Counted from the stretch's first letter, positions 11,492 to 23,830 are shown. The stretch is DNA of 64,000 bases from Patellaria atrata CBS 101060 (GCA_010093705.1 MU006093.1:65785-129784); one strand, 5' to 3'. The notes: generated by a model from the letters alone, not told the origin. Program-made: numbers and translations.

Positions 11492-12233
11492 TTTGTGGTG
11501 AACTGGGAAGGAGGAAGGGTGATGTAATGCGCCTGGGGGATTGACGAAACCGACGTGGAGGCCTAGAATCGTTGCGTAGAGACAGCAGCACGATGGGAAT
11601 GGAGCAAGTTGTCCAACTTGATAGATTCAAGTAATAATCTGATGCCGAAGAGACCGTCGAGGGGAGAACTGCTGGTTGATTTCAAATGTGATATTGAGCG
11701 CTCACTGCCTAGGGAAAAATGGAAGATCATGAAAGCGCCAAGCCAGATACTGATTACATGCGCTCAGTGAACACGCTGTACACCTGCACCGTAGCCGACC
11801 TTAAAACAAATCAATGTTTACTATTTACCCTAGAGATAATTCACTAGAGTTGCCATAAGGATAAGGCGTATTTTGCTGTTTGAGAGTGTTGTATCAATTT
11901 CTGTTCTCTGTACAGACTGTTTGCGATAGGCTTCAGTGGCGCCCTACAGACACGTCGTCGACAGGGGTATCTGCAGCCTGAGAAACAGAACAACCCCTTG
12001 AAATTGCGAGGTTGGCCCAATACCTGGGGTTTTATATCCAGATTTCAAGATATAATATGACCTGTACGATTCAATCTCACAATATTCTACTATATCCTTG
12101 GTAGTGGACAACTTCGAAATGTGATCGACGCAAGCCATTCACAACGCACAGGCATTCAACATTTGTCGATGTGATCGAATTACAGACATGACCTCGTCTA
12201 GTAATTCTGTTCGTGTATGATTGTACAGCAACT
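11492..12233. promoter_or_regulatory. Promoter region of the CASC3-like gene and 3' flank of SLY1
   Basis: About 740 bp with no supportable gene. Both neighbours are on the minus strand, so this is the upstream region of the CASC3-like gene and the downstream region of SLY1. I see no distinctive motif. Confidence 0.5.
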
Positions 12234-14596
12234 TTACGTACTCTCCATCCCAAGCCGTGCCAGCTCTGACACAAAGTCCTCTGCGTTCATTAGCTCTGTA
12301 CTACCATAGATAACGCGTCTCCTGGCTCCGGTTGGAGAGGCACTACCAGTACTGGTCCTCTTGGTCCAATCTTGCAGATTGCCATATTCGTCCATGCTAC
12401 CTCCACCAACAGTAAAGACGATAGCTTCACTGAAGCCTTGACGGCGCTGGCCGAAGCTTGCTTCGATCCCTCGAGTTGCTGTTGACCCTCCTCCCAGACC
12501 TCCTGCTTGGCTCCGTGCTTGACTGGCGGGAGGCATTGTACCTCGGGCGTTCGGACTCCGCGGATCAAAGTATAGGTAGTTCTCGGTTTTGGCAATGGCT
12601 GATGAGGACGCGTTTTGAGGATCCATGATCGATTCGGTGATTTTGGTTACGGTGAGGTCTTTATTAGCGGGCATGAAATTTTTGAATCCAGAAACGATGT
12701 TCTCCAAATTGGTTCCTAACCCTGCGTCCTTGAAACGGTCTGTAAGCCTGGTAGATATAGAGCTAAAGCCACGGAAGAGCTCGTTGGACGCGGATGATTG
12801 CGGAGCCTGTATTGGAGCAGATGAAATCATCGTCATTCGGGTCAATTCCCGAACCCTGATACAGTATAAGTCAAGTGAAATTAAATCTTGCCTTCTCATC
12901 ACTCACCGTTTAACGTAGGCCAATGATACCGTGTCAGCACCCGCTGTTTTGAGAGCCTCTTCAAAACGGTCCATGTCAGCCCTAGACACTTCCTCTGCTG
13001 TGCTAAGGAACCAAATGATAAATAGTCTAAGTTTATCCAATGGTTCTTTGCCTTTATCTGTACCAGTGACCAATTCCATCATCTGAGCTTTGGTGGTTTT
13101 GCTTATGTTTTCTTCCAATTGATAGAAGTTATCGAGTTGGCGATCCTGAATACCTTTAAGCAACGCGGTAGCGATATTCATATGCATGTCTAACGTTCCT
13201 TTTCGCTCCCTCAATTCCGGTAAAAGTGTGATTGCAGCTTTCAGGTGGTGTGCAGAAGCGCTAACATCATTTTGCAGATCCTCTAAAGACGAAGTGCCGG
13301 TCTTCTTTGTGATTTCCGCAGCGTCATCAGTATATTTCTTCAGTTCCGCGTCAATGTCTTCAGCTACTTGGGGAAAGGGGACGCCTGCATTTCTTGTCCA
13401 GAAGAAATCATTTGAAGTTAGATCATAAGCCTTCTTCGTTGTGCCCTTTGATGGATTGTTCTCGTCTACTGGTGATTCAACTGTTATCCTGTTGAGATGC
13501 ATTTTGAGAACATCGTGAACCAATGATTGGTACGTCCAGGAATGCGATAACATAGGAATGATATCAACGTTTCTGTCAACGATGATGAGAACGGGCCTAG
13601 AGGTTGGGGCTCCTCCGGAGGATGAAGGTCTTTGGGTAGCGTTCGAAAACAGGTTATCCTTGGAATTCAGTATGTGATCCCGAAGTTTCCTGTCTAGCTT
13701 TGCGGCAATCATTTCAGCCGCACCACCCTTTGGACACCTAATAATAGGAATAGAACCTATGTAAATGTATTAGTAAACTAAACGGAAAGGATAGAGAGAG
13801 GTCATACCCATCGTGACCACAACGCTAAATAGCCCACTGACAATTGAGTCTATGCTCGAATCCAGCTGTTCATCGGAGGTTTGCGCGCTGTTCATTGACC
13901 AGTATGTCTCTTTGCCCATGCCTAGACTAAAAAGGTCCGGCTCGCTAACAATGAAGTTCAGATATTGATCATAAATCTGAGCTAGATGTTCAGCTGTTCC
14001 CGCCGCTGCTGTTTGTGCAGCAAAATCTTCCAGCAGTGGGCGCGGTATTGAGGACAAAAAGTTGATATATGCGGGCGAATACAGGGATCTTGCGAGATCC
14101 GAAGTAATGATTTGAAGATTCGCCGAGGTTGGCTCCACGAGATAAATGACAGGTACATCTGGTATAGCATGCCGTGTAGTATTGATATTTCTTCCTCAAG
14201 TTAGCCTAATGATATAGGTTGATGTTGCATAGCCGTGTATAGAGTCACACCGCTCTGGAGGCTCTTCTCAGTACATACAGATGGATTGTCACACCCCAAC
14301 CTCGGAGGTCATTGACACGTAGTACGCTGCTTATCACATCCCTTCCTAAATTATCAAAGACTAGGACCTTCCATATTGGTTCACCGTCAGAGTTAAGTAT
14401 GGGTGTTGTTTGAGGTAGCAAGTCGTTCGCATTTGGATCACGGTGTGCATCTGAAGGCTGTGGAGAGGATTGATTTAAATTCAGGATCCTTTCGATGGAT
14501 GCTATGACACAGAGTTAGAATGAGCATTAAACTTGCAATAGAAAGTCTAAGCTTACCCACTTGGCGGTCTCTCAACGTCTGGTGATTTGAGGCCAT
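12234..14596 (-). CDS. SLY1: Sec1/Munc18-family protein Sly1
   Basis: Five predicted exons: 14596 to about 14558, about 14504-14279, 14190 to about 13807, about 13756-12906 and about 12855-12234. The product of about 700 residues is an SM protein that binds syntaxin-5-type SNAREs (Sed5/Ufe1) and promotes ER-Golgi vesicle fusion. The N terminus reads [20 protein letters not shown] then [13 protein letters not shown], continuing into [13 protein letters not shown], all hallmarks of Sly1 rather than Sec1, Vps33 or Vps45. The middle carries [20 protein letters not shown] and [10 protein letters not shown], and the C terminus has [14 protein letters not shown]. The second intron ends at a GGAAG acceptor with a good GCTAAC branch site just before it; other acceptors put a stop in frame. 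A small first exon ([13 protein letters not shown]) is chosen because it splices in frame into [11 protein letters not shown]. Confidence 0.93.
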
Positions 14597-15964
14597 ATTG
14601 TACGGAAGTTAGGCTGGATCCAGCCAACACTATTCATCACTTCATAAGGTAAAGGAAGCTAGAGATGTGGGTATAGAAGCAGACTCGAGTTTCAGATTCA
14701 GGGAGGTTCCGATGGAAATTGTGTTTGTGCCTTGTAAGAAGTTTTCAACTGTCGCCTTCAAAGAGAAAACCGTCCTTGTCTACGATTATAGACAACTTGA
14801 CATAATGTACAAAAGGGTGACGCTGAGCCCTTCGGCGAATTAAGGTACCGCGCTTGGCTGGGCAGGTTGGAAAGTGGCACGTGCGGAGGTGCTTTAAAGC
14901 TCTGCGGTCGGCGCCTCGCTCTCCTCACTTCTGCAACTCATCCAACCCTCACCCATCACCCATCACCCATCATCCATCTTCGTATCGTGCTCTTTCTCTT
15001 TTTAATCCAGGTGCCATCAGCAGCCTAATCCTTACAGTGACACGCATTGCTTTACTGAAGTCCTCTGTTTATGAATGGCCAGATAACTGGCAAAGTGGGC
15101 TTGGTGTTCTCATCGTGGCGGAAGTTGCGCGGTCGGGCGTGAAAGGTGAAGTGAAAGATTGACGCAACCCAAGGCAGCACAAAGCACAAAGCAACACAGT
15201 GAAGGCTGGTCTCTTAAGGTATTGTTGATCACATACCGGCACTTTTAAAAGTGTTAAGCAGATTGTATTCCTGTGAAGCTACACCAAAAAGAGATCTCGT
15301 GAAGTTCTCTTAAGATCACCTTTAAAGTTCGTTCATAAGAAAATCTCACCCATTTCCTTCAGGCGGGCCGCTTGTTGAAGAGTACAGCGGAAGTCATTGC
15401 CTTGGGTACAGCTAGGATCGAGCAAGGGCTATTATTCTACAAAAGTACCACACGTAACAGTTCCCTCACTCAACTTCAGAGCCAGAAACCGAGACAAGAC
15501 AGCAGCAAGTTCACCCAAGGCAGATAAACGACAGGCTTTGCTTTGTCTTACACGCCCGTTAGGAGGGACTGACTGCCCTGGAAGACCCCTTTCGAGTTCT
15601 CAAATCACATATTCCGCAACCGCAGAAAAGGACTCAACCGCAAATCGAACTTCATTATTTGGGGAAGGGCCTTGTCCGTTTTCTTTCCTGCCGTGCACCG
15701 ACTACGGTTTAGTCTTTGGGCCGCTTTGAGCTTTTAGGCCAGAGAAGTATTGGTCACGTGTTGGTGTAGACGTGTGCCTCCAAGGGCATTTGGGCTTCTG
15801 CTAAGGAAACTCGCGCAGACTTGGCAAAGGGAAAGTTTTCTTCTCCCCCATGCTTAAAGCGGCAAGTCGTCTGCACGAATCAAAATAAATCCATCTCGTC
15901 TATCTCGTCTACCGTACTCAGCCTGTGAGGTATAGTCATTCGCTTATTCCTCACTAATCCCAAA
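14597..15964. promoter_or_regulatory. Divergent promoter region of SLY1 and the PNUTS-like gene
   Basis: About 1.4 kb between divergent starts. Open frames on the plus strand show no recognised domain. A short tandem repeat of CCCATCA (three to four copies) is at about 14951-14976. Pyrimidine-rich sequence with TCTCGTCTATCTCGTCTACC lies just before the plus-strand start, as expected for a fungal transcription start region. Confidence 0.5.
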
Positions 15965-18900
15965 ATGGCATCCGATCGGGGTCACGTGCAGCTGGATGAT
16001 GCACTCCAAAACGGTCATAATAATTTGTTCTCTGATGGTGAACTGAACGGTTATCATAATCTCTTCCCGCCAAATACTCATGAGCAAACCTTTGAGCACA
16101 CCTGGGCTATTGATCCGACTCTCTCTGTCCCTCGCAGCCAGACAGCTCCTGGTTGGCAATCGCAACACCAACAACATCAAACCCAGCATCTATCACCACC
16201 TCATGCTGCCACCTTCAACAACTTCTACAATCGCTCCTACTCCAACAGTCCAGCTGCCTATCATGATTCGAGCTCATACCCGACCCATGGCCCTGCAGCT
16301 ATTCACGCCTTCCAACAGCAGGCCTTGGACCCTGCCTTGATGACTCCGTCTACTGGTCAACGCAGTTCTCCCTACAACTTGAACATGCCATTGCCTACCT
16401 ATCCTGCTTCCGCAGCTCAAGTTCAATCCGCCACCATAGCACCTGCTGCTTTGCAAACCAATCTTCCGCTTTCAATACACTCACAAGTAAATCCAGCTGC
16501 TCTTCGTGTAAGTACATCTTCTACCCAACAATGCTTTGCTTCACTAACTCATGCACGATCCAGGACTCGAGGAGGGGAAGTAACTCGATTGGAACGTCAA
16601 ATGATCCTTCGGTGCAAAAGATTGCCGTTGATCGTTCCCAATTCTTTGATGCACCCAAGGGCACGGTGAAAGGTGATTTTATTATCGTGGATTTTGACCA
16701 GTTAGCCAAAGCAACCAAGTCTAGAAGGTTACATAACTTTTTAAATATTGGTGAACTCTCCCAAGAACTACCAATCACAAAGTGTAAGCTTAATCAATGC
16801 TTCGATAAATGCACCGGTGATATCACTGACCTTACCAAAGCTACAATTCCTCAATATGTGCCCCGGAAGTCACGCAACGAAATCAAAGTATTAGCACCTG
16901 ATGACAAGAAACTTCTTGGTAATGTTGGTCGTGCATTTGCAATGAACACTGCTAATAATCATTTAGCCAAAATCTCTAAGAAATCGTCAAAGAAGGGTAA
17001 AATAATTGTTCCAAAAGCGAATCGAACCAAATCACCTTCTACAGTCCGTTCCCCGGGAAGTGTGAAAGACGAAATTTCCGAGTCGGAGACGGAAACCGAG
17101 ACATCCGATGATGATTCGGAATACGAGTCGTCGGATGACGAGGAAGTTGCACCATTACCAAGTTCCCGGCCATCTGCACCTCTGGAAGCTGTCAAATACG
17201 ATACTATCAAAGCCGTCTGGCGACCATCCCGACGGTCACCCGACCCCGACCAGATACGTAATGGATTAAAGGATTTCTGGGAAGTCATCCGCACCATTAG
17301 GGATCGCTGGAAGATGGACAGCGCAGCGGTGAAGACAGCTGAGGAAGCAAAGAAGCCTTCTGAAATTCCTCTTCTCAAAGATAGGGTAAAGAATCAGCGA
17401 GATATGTTTGAGATTTCTTTGAAAACTGCTCTAGAACATGGTCATCCCGGCATACTCAAACTGTAAGTTTCTCCCCTTACCATACCCCCTTTTTATTTGT
17501 GAAAAACTTGCACCACTCAGAAAAAAAAAGAAAAAGAAAAAAGGGGGGGGGGGAAGTTGAGACATTGGGCCTCAAAAGGTGTGCTCGCGCTCCTCAATAG
17601 TGTACCATGCTGTCATGTAGATCTACAGCGTGTCCCTGACTCTGGCTTTCACTGTCGCACGTCGTGTGTCTTATGACTTGTCGGTTTCACTGGCCCGTAA
17701 GGAAGTGTTTGTTGCGTTGTTTTCATGATCCACGCGTATTAAGCGGCAGCTTTATTCCCGAGAGACTCGTCACTGGCCAGAACTTAAATCTTTCCGTGAA
17801 ATATATCCTCTCAGAATTTGCACAATATAAACCTCGACTACAAAATACACGTAGACTAATTCTTGCATGACCAGATTCGGAGAAAATGTGGCATTTTTAT
17901 TCGTCGCCTACCAGTTTCTTGCCGATCGTTTGAAAGATAAAGATGTCAACGGTGAATTGGCCACAGCAACCCTCCAAGTACGTCAAACCTTTACCCAAAG
18001 TTTTTGTGTCATTGCTAATTCTCCTATAGCTTCTGTCTCACTGTACAACAATTACCACCGAATCCCTTGAGAAGACAAACCTCCTAAAAGCTCTAAAGGT
18101 CTACACTAACAAGGCGGATGAAAAACGGCAAGCTTTCACAAAGAAGATCATCGCCGATGCCGAAACGTATAGCAAGACCAAGGCCATATCTGCCAAAGAT
18201 GAGAAAGCAGCAAAGGAGAAAGAGGTGAAGGTAAAGCCTGAACCCGGAACGCGCATATCTACGGATCCCGTCTCAGGAGTCAAGCGGCCAAGGCCCAACG
18301 AAGTAGTTACTGCGCAAGCACCAAAACGAATCGCATCTGGGACGACAAGTATTACATCAAGGAATGTCCCGGCCGTCAAAGGTGGGCTGTTGGCAAAAGC
18401 TCCAGTTGCTGCCGCCGGAGGTCCAAAAGTTGGAGGTATCGCAGCAGGTAACACTGTAGCTAAACCAAAGGGTCATCAAATCATTGCGAAACCGAACAAT
18501 TTCATTGCCGGCTTGACAAGTGCGTCAAAAAAGTCATCTGTTCAATCCCCAACACCGGCCCAAACCAAGACAATTACCGAGAAGAAAGCACTCGCACCAC
18601 CGGTATCGGGGGCAGCTGCGAAACCCGCCTTCTCCTTCGCAGACACTCTTGCCAGTATAACCAACCCTAAGGAACCGGAGAAGAAGGCTCAACCAGTCGA
18701 CAGTCGACCGCTCGAGACCGAAGAAGAAAGGAAGAAGCGTCTCAGAAAGGAGGAACGCCGCAAGCTACGCGTTACTTTCAAGCCTGATCACCAACTAGTA
18801 AGTGTAAGATTGTTCACGCATGACCCGGAGGAAGAGATTGGTCACGACGCAAGTCAAGTTCGCGATGTTGGTGATGTTGGCGGAGAAGGTCGCATGTTCA

Positions 18901-19910
18901 AGCAGCACAAAGAGATGATGGATCTCGATGACGATGATGATACTCCCCGTGAAGAAGAGTTCTTCAATTATAAAACGCCTTCTTCAATTGACTTTACTAC
19001 CGTTGACAAAGAGGAACGGGATCGTAACTACGAACCGTATGGCGGAGGAGTCAAAAAGCCTGATCAAACCGAAAGTCGTGTCCGTGAGCAACATGACGCG
19101 AGTACTCTTATGGTATTCTATGCAACCTCTGCGGACATACCTCCATCCCCTCGTGAACCCTCAGATCAGCAAAGTGGTGAGCCCAGCCATCCCCTCGTTC
19201 CCTTCGGCATTCCACCCGAATATGTCTTGCAGCGCGCTGCCCGATTCGGAGGGCCAAGCCAGGCAAATCCGGCTCCTTATCCCACCCCATCTGCTACACC
19301 CGATGTATCAGCGATATTGAGCATGCTCAACGGTGGTGGCCAGCCTGCCCAACCAGCGCCTGTTGTTCAACCTCAAGCTCCCCCTATAGATTTGGAGAGG
19401 ATCTTCGCCTCATTCTCTAACCCACCGCAGACGCAACAACAATCCTACCCCCAACCGCCTCGGGAAGCAATGGCAGCAATGGTACCCCAATCACAGGCTA
19501 CCCCGTCGGTTGACCTTCAAGCTATTCTAGATGGTCTGAGGACCGCTCAAGCACAGCCACCTGCTCAACAGCAACCGCAAGCGCCAGCCTTCCAAGCAGC
19601 CCCTAACATGGCGAACTTGGGTGCTATTCTCGCTCAGATTCAGCAGCCCAATACGGCGCCGCTACCACAGCTTTTCAACTACCAGAATGCATACGGTACT
19701 CCCCAACAGGTCTACGAAGACCCGGAGCGGAAACGGTTCAGAGAGAATGGCGATCAAGACGACTACAACGGAAGCTTTAAGAAGCAGAAGAAAGGAGGCT
19801 TCGCCCCTAGGAAGTGGGTGTTGCCTTGTAGGTTCTGGAAAGTCGGGAAGTGTACCAAGGGGGATGAGTGTACCTATCTCCACGAGGGTGCGACGCAAAA
19901 CCAACATTGA
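15965..19910 (+). CDS. PNUTS/Ppn1-like PP1 regulatory subunit with C-terminal CCCH finger
   Basis: Exons 15965-16507, 16564-17462, 17875-17977 and 18030-19910 give 1141 residues. Domains: a Gln/Ser/Pro-rich N terminus; a region at about 410-560 that looks like the TFIIS N-terminal/LW helical bundle (DFWEVIRTIRDRWK, FLFVAYQFLADRLKD, KTNLLKALKVYTNK); a basic segment RKEERRKLRVTFKPDHQ with an RVTF match to the PP1-docking RVxF motif near residue 760; Pro/Gln-rich sequence; and a C-terminal finger C-x7-C-x5-C-x3-H (CRFWKVGKCTKGDECTYLH, about 1115-1133). This order matches PNUTS/PPP1R10 and fission-yeast Ppn1, which bring PP1 to the polyadenylation and termination machinery. Overall similarity outside these parts is low, so the name is by architecture. 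The 412-nt third gap between exons is unusually long for this window. Confidence 0.72.
17519..17554. repeat. Polypurine tract in the long intron
   Basis: An A-rich run followed by about a dozen G (AAAAAAGGGGGGGGGGGG) lies about 60 bp into the 412-nt intron of the PNUTS-like gene. Such tracts are prone to sequencing length errors and could form an unusual structure in DNA or RNA. Confidence 0.85.
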
Positions 19911-20837
19911 GGATGGGTTTCTGAATTATGATTTCTACTTTACTACTCCATAGCGTGGGCGTTATGACTAATGCATGGGTGGGCTAAGGGTGCATATCTA
20001 TGGGAATATTTCATGGCTGCTATATTTGTATTTTAATACTCAACACTTTCCGCAGCAAGTGTTGGTGGGCATGGGATCTGACTCGTCGGGTAGACGACCA
20101 TGCTGTTGGGTCCTCTCATGAGGATCTCTTTCATATCATATTCAGGTGTCTCGACGCGACCTGTAGTATCGAATGTTACAAATTTAATTACTCATGTCTC
20201 TCCCCTCGTAAATAATGTTTCGTTAATGAGCTCTATGATTCCTTTCATTTTATGGTTTGTTTCATCGAGCTTGCCCTCGTATCTAATTTTAGATGTTTTC
20301 TATATCTTTCGTTAGGTTTGTTCAGCGCCCTATGCACACCGTCGCTCTATACAATGTTCTACGTAGGTAGGTATAGTACAGTCCACTTCCCACGTACGAC
20401 CCAGTTCTCATGAAGAATTCCACCCATCTCATATAGCCCAATCCTTTGGTACAGTCTACCTCCATATGCACGGTCCCTTTCCTTTTGCTCACACCGTTCT
20501 TTTTGGTTAGAAATAGCCATTTGGTACCGAAGGATCTTTTAGAGCAGGAGAGCGGGTTGCGTCGTAGAAAACGTTAGACATCTCTAAAAGCGGAATTGTT
20601 CAATTTGAATCGATAATGTCTGACGTAAATTGGAGAAATTACCTTTTGGGATAGCGTTCAATCGCCTAAAGGTTCTCAAATTAGTAACAACCATGTTTCC
20701 CGTAAGGTTGATACCGCTTTATAGAGGCCCAGCTGAGTGAAGTCTCACAATGAAGTCAGGGACAATCTTGTCGTAAATATAGCAAGTATCCAGTGAGTGA
20801 GAACTAGGGGGTTATCTTTTTTCTTTGAGAATGTTAA
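19911..20837. other. Intergenic region between convergent PNUTS-like gene and RRP4
   Basis: About 930 bp holding the 3' ends of the two flanking genes. AT-rich, with no supportable ORF or RNA gene. Confidence 0.6.
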
Positions 20838-21887
20838 CTATGTGACCATCGCACCCATAGCCAACTCTACAACCCTCCTCCCCTTCTCACCACCCAGCCA
20901 ATCACTCCTCTCCCCCTCTTCCTCCAAATCAACCTCCTGACAAGCTTCATAGCCCCTCACAACCATATCCTCATCCACGCCCACCCCATTTTCCACCAAC
21001 GCCCGAATAACCCCGGTAACTCTCGCAATCTCCCTCCTCGTCGCCGGCGCGATCTCCTCATTCTGACTACTGTAAACCCCCAAACTCACCTGCTCCTCCA
21101 ACTTGGTGATACTGATATCCTTGTTCCCCTGCGCGCTATTCACATGCTTCGAGATCCAGATGTACCCATTCACGCCCAATATGACGTCGACCTCGCCGCC
21201 CCCGTTCGCAGTGGTGAGCGTAAAGACCTGCCGACGGGAGCGTGCCACGCCGCCTTTACGACCCCGCGAGCCCCCCGTGCCGGAGACAGAGAGGAAGTAC
21301 CCGTTACGCAACTTGCCGTACTTGAGGGAGCGGGTATGCAGACCTGCGCTCCCGTCTTGAAACAGGGCCTGCACCTCCGCGACCAGCAAATCGCCTTCGG
21401 TGAAGAAAGTCCGGATATTCAGCTCGTCAACTGCCGTCCGCTTCCTCAGTATCCCTCCGGGCAGGTTTATCGCGGAGAGCGGCAGCGCGGCCAGCAAGGC
21501 TGCCGCGACGTCGACTTTCCACCTCCGCGCTTGCACCTCGACGATGCGGCCGACGACCAGGTCGCCAATTTCAGGCGTGTACCGCGCCCGGAGCGGAGTC
21601 ACGGAGAGCAGTTTGTTGGTTTTGAGAACGGTCCCGGCGACGGTAGAGAGGATGCTGGTCGTGGAGGGTGGTATGTAGGTCCCGTGGCCGCGCATCCATT
21701 GCGGGTCTGAGGTTACGAGTTCGCCGGGTGTCACGACAGATTTGCGCGCGCGTTTTACGGAGTGTGTTGGCTCGTCGATGTCCATGTCTATGTCGCTCGT
21801 GGAGTCATAATCGTGGGAGTTGGTGGTGGTGGGGTGTGTCTGGCGGGGAGGTTTGGGCGGCGCTGGGGGAAGGATTGTAATGGGCAT
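20838..21887 (-). CDS. RRP4: Exosome complex RNA-binding subunit Rrp4
   Basis: A single-exon gene of 349 residues. It is one of the three cap subunits (S1/KH) of the eukaryotic RNA exosome, which guides RNA into the barrel for 3'-5' decay and rRNA processing. The N-terminal domain holds MRGHGTY and [13 protein letters not shown], followed by an S1 domain ([20 protein letters not shown], then [20 protein letters not shown] and [20 protein letters not shown]), [10 protein letters not shown] and a KH-type domain around [16 protein letters not shown]. The frame is open to an upstream ATG at 21971, but [10 protein letters not shown] at 21887 is the natural start because the upstream 28 residues are low-complexity. 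It is 506 bp from, and divergent to, the PLD-like gene. Confidence 0.93.
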   Translation of the reverse strand: MPITILPPAPPKPPRQTHPTTTNSHDYDSTSDIDMDIDEPTHSVKRARKSVVTPGELVTSDPQWMRGHGTYIPPSTTSILSTVAGTVLKTNKLLSVTPLRARYTPEIGDLVVGRIVEVQARRWKVDVAAALLAALPLSAINLPGGILRKRTAVDELNIRTFFTEGDLLVAEVQALFQDGSAGLHTRSLKYGKLRNGYFLSVSGTGGSRGRKGGVARSRRQVFTLTTANGGGEVDVILGVNGYIWISKHVNSAQGNKDISITKLEEQVSLGVYSSQNEEIAPATRREIARVTGVIRALVENGVGVDEDMVVRGYEACQEVDLEEEGERSDWLGGEKGRRVVELAMGAMVT

Positions 21888-22393
21888 TGTGAGGGGGAGA
21901 AAGAAGAGGAGGGCAAGTTGGGAGGAGAGGTGTTGGATGCTTTGGTGTGTATTTGATTTGTAGAGTTGCATGCATTACGAGTGGGAGGTATTTGACATTG
22001 AGATTGCATATCCAAAAAATATCACCAACGTCAGAGCTACCCCTGTCCGATTTTCTTTGCCAAGATAACCTTAAATCTATACCTTCTTGACAGCTTCATT
22101 CCGTACCTGGTAGTCTTTCACTCTCATTGACATCTTCACTTTCACTTTCACCCTCTTTGACTTCTTCTTTTCCCACTCTCATTGACATCCTCTCTTTCAC
22201 TCTCAGCGTACTTCCGTACCCTTCGGACAGCTTGTTCCCTTAGGATTCACGCTTTAACTGGAATCTACCTTAAGACTTGTTTGAGCTTGGATGCTCTAGT
22301 TCTACAGCCCAGGGCTTCGCTTCTACCTCTTATATACATATCAGCATCGTTCTGTTTCAACTTATTAGGGGTTATCTTTCAACGGAAATATTC
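21888..22393. promoter_or_regulatory. Divergent promoter region of RRP4 and the PLD-like gene
   Basis: A 506-bp shared upstream region. On the plus strand it is pyrimidine-rich near 22080-22210 and carries a perfect 16-bp direct repeat, CACTCTCATTGACATC, at 22119-22134 and 22174-22189. Confidence 0.55.
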
Positions 22394-23830
22394 ATGGCTT
22401 CAACAACAGAGACAGATCCGACTCAAGTCGTTTCGGATTGGATCAAAGACTTACAACTGTCCAACATTAAAGCCGATGACCCGAACTACTATACCGGGAA
22501 TCCCTCAATGCTACAAACTAAATCTTCTCAACATACCTTCTCTATAGGCAGTGGGGATGACATCTACAGTGGAGTGGTACCGTCTCTATTGGAAGCTGAA
22601 CGTGAGATCATCTTGGTCACTTGTTTCTGGGCTCCATCATCAACATTGTCAAAGCTGTCAGATGCATTGAAGAAGATTTCTCAAATTCGGATTGAGCAAA
22701 ACAAGCCTAATCTTCTAGTATTCATTTGTCTGTCGTCATTATCGATATCTCAAAAGCTATTTCAGACGTCGTCTCTCAGTGGCAAAAGACAGAGCAATCA
22801 ATCTTTGGGACTTCCACCACCGGAAGAGCTACGGGGACTTGATCTTCATATCAAGAGCATTTTTGTCAAACCCTTTAGCGTAATGCACCCCAAATTCATA
22901 ATCGTAGATCGGTCCAAAGTCTGGCTACCCAGTTGTAACGTGAGCTGGGAGACCTGGTTTGAAGGATGCATTACACTTTCAGGCCCAATTGTCCAATACT
23001 TTGTAACATTCTGGCAAAAGTTCTGGATGCCGGATCGTCCGCCTATTGACGTACTGGATTTTGCGAACAGAAGGAAGAACGAAGTGTCGGCCTCCAGCTC
23101 AACAGCGACCTTCCGTCACATGTTGGAAGCAGCTGCTGCCCCAGACTCCTCAAACATCCACTCCGCCATCGAACTGAACATCACAAACACCTTCACCCTC
23201 TTCCTCCCCTCCCCGCACCATTTGAACCCACGATTCCGTCCCTTCCCCACTCAACCCGTACCACCCCCATATTCCACTCCACTCAATTCCTTTCTCCTGT
23301 ATGCCGTCCGAACAGCCAGCCGTACGCTCTATATCCAAACTCCCAATCTGACTTCCGCTCCTTTCATCGCCTCTCTCACCTCTGCGCTAGAAAGGGGCGT
23401 AAACATCCATATTGTAACTTCCGAAAAGCTCATGCGGCTCGAACAACTCGTAACCGCTGGTACCACTACAAACCGCTGCGTGCGCAGTCTGATCTCTTTG
23501 TACAAAATCCTCCTCAAGAGCTCCTGTGCCGGTCCACCGGATGGGGAAACGGGTGCGGACAGGTGTACGGTTGGGGGGTTGAAAATCGAATATTACTCTC
23601 CAATCGAAGCGGGCAAGAAGGAACCGGTGCAGTCTCACTTGAAGTTGACAGTTGTGGATGGGTGGATTACAATACTTGGGAGTGGGAATATGGACCGTGC
23701 GAGTTGGTATACAAGTCAGGAGCTAGGTGTTGCTTTTTTTGATAGGGTCCTCGCCGAGAAGATTGTGCGCACCGTCGAGACAGGGCTTGACGGAAGGGTT
23801 AAGAAGGTATATAGGAGTGGCGGCGATTAG
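22394..23830 (+). CDS. Phospholipase D-like protein with two HKD motifs
   Basis: A single-exon gene of 478 residues in the PLD superfamily. Both catalytic motifs are present and complete: HPKFIIVD (about residues 170-180) followed by the Asn/Ser/Trp-type neighbour SCNVSWE, and HLKLTVVD with the matching GSGNMDRASW (about 410-440). The two halves form the shared active site used for phosphodiester transfer or hydrolysis. There is no PX/PH module and no membrane segment, so it is a compact PLD-like enzyme rather than the classical Spo14/PLD1. The substrate cannot be told from sequence; phosphatidylglycerol/cardiolipin-type phospholipids are possible. The start is the ATG at 22394 (MASTTETDPTQVV); the frame is open upstream but reads as non-coding leader. 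Confidence 0.85.
   Translation: MASTTETDPTQVVSDWIKDLQLSNIKADDPNYYTGNPSMLQTKSSQHTFSIGSGDDIYSGVVPSLLEAEREIILVTCFWAPSSTLSKLSDALKKISQIRIEQNKPNLLVFICLSSLSISQKLFQTSSLSGKRQSNQSLGLPPPEELRGLDLHIKSIFVKPFSVMHPKFIIVDRSKVWLPSCNVSWETWFEGCITLSGPIVQYFVTFWQKFWMPDRPPIDVLDFANRRKNEVSASSSTATFRHMLEAAAAPDSSNIHSAIELNITNTFTLFLPSPHHLNPRFRPFPTQPVPPPYSTPLNSFLLYAVRTASRTLYIQTPNLTSAPFIASLTSALERGVNIHIVTSEKLMRLEQLVTAGTTTNRCVRSLISLYKILLKSSCAGPPDGETGADRCTVGGLKIEYYSPIEAGKKEPVQSHLKLTVVDGWITILGSGNMDRASWYTSQELGVAFFDRVLAEKIVRTVETGLDGRVKKVYRSGGD

Noticed and set aside
14854-15729. Plus-strand ORFs of 102 and 110 codons before the PNUTS-like gene
   Set aside because: No domain, repeat-rich composition and position in a divergent promoter region; probably chance.
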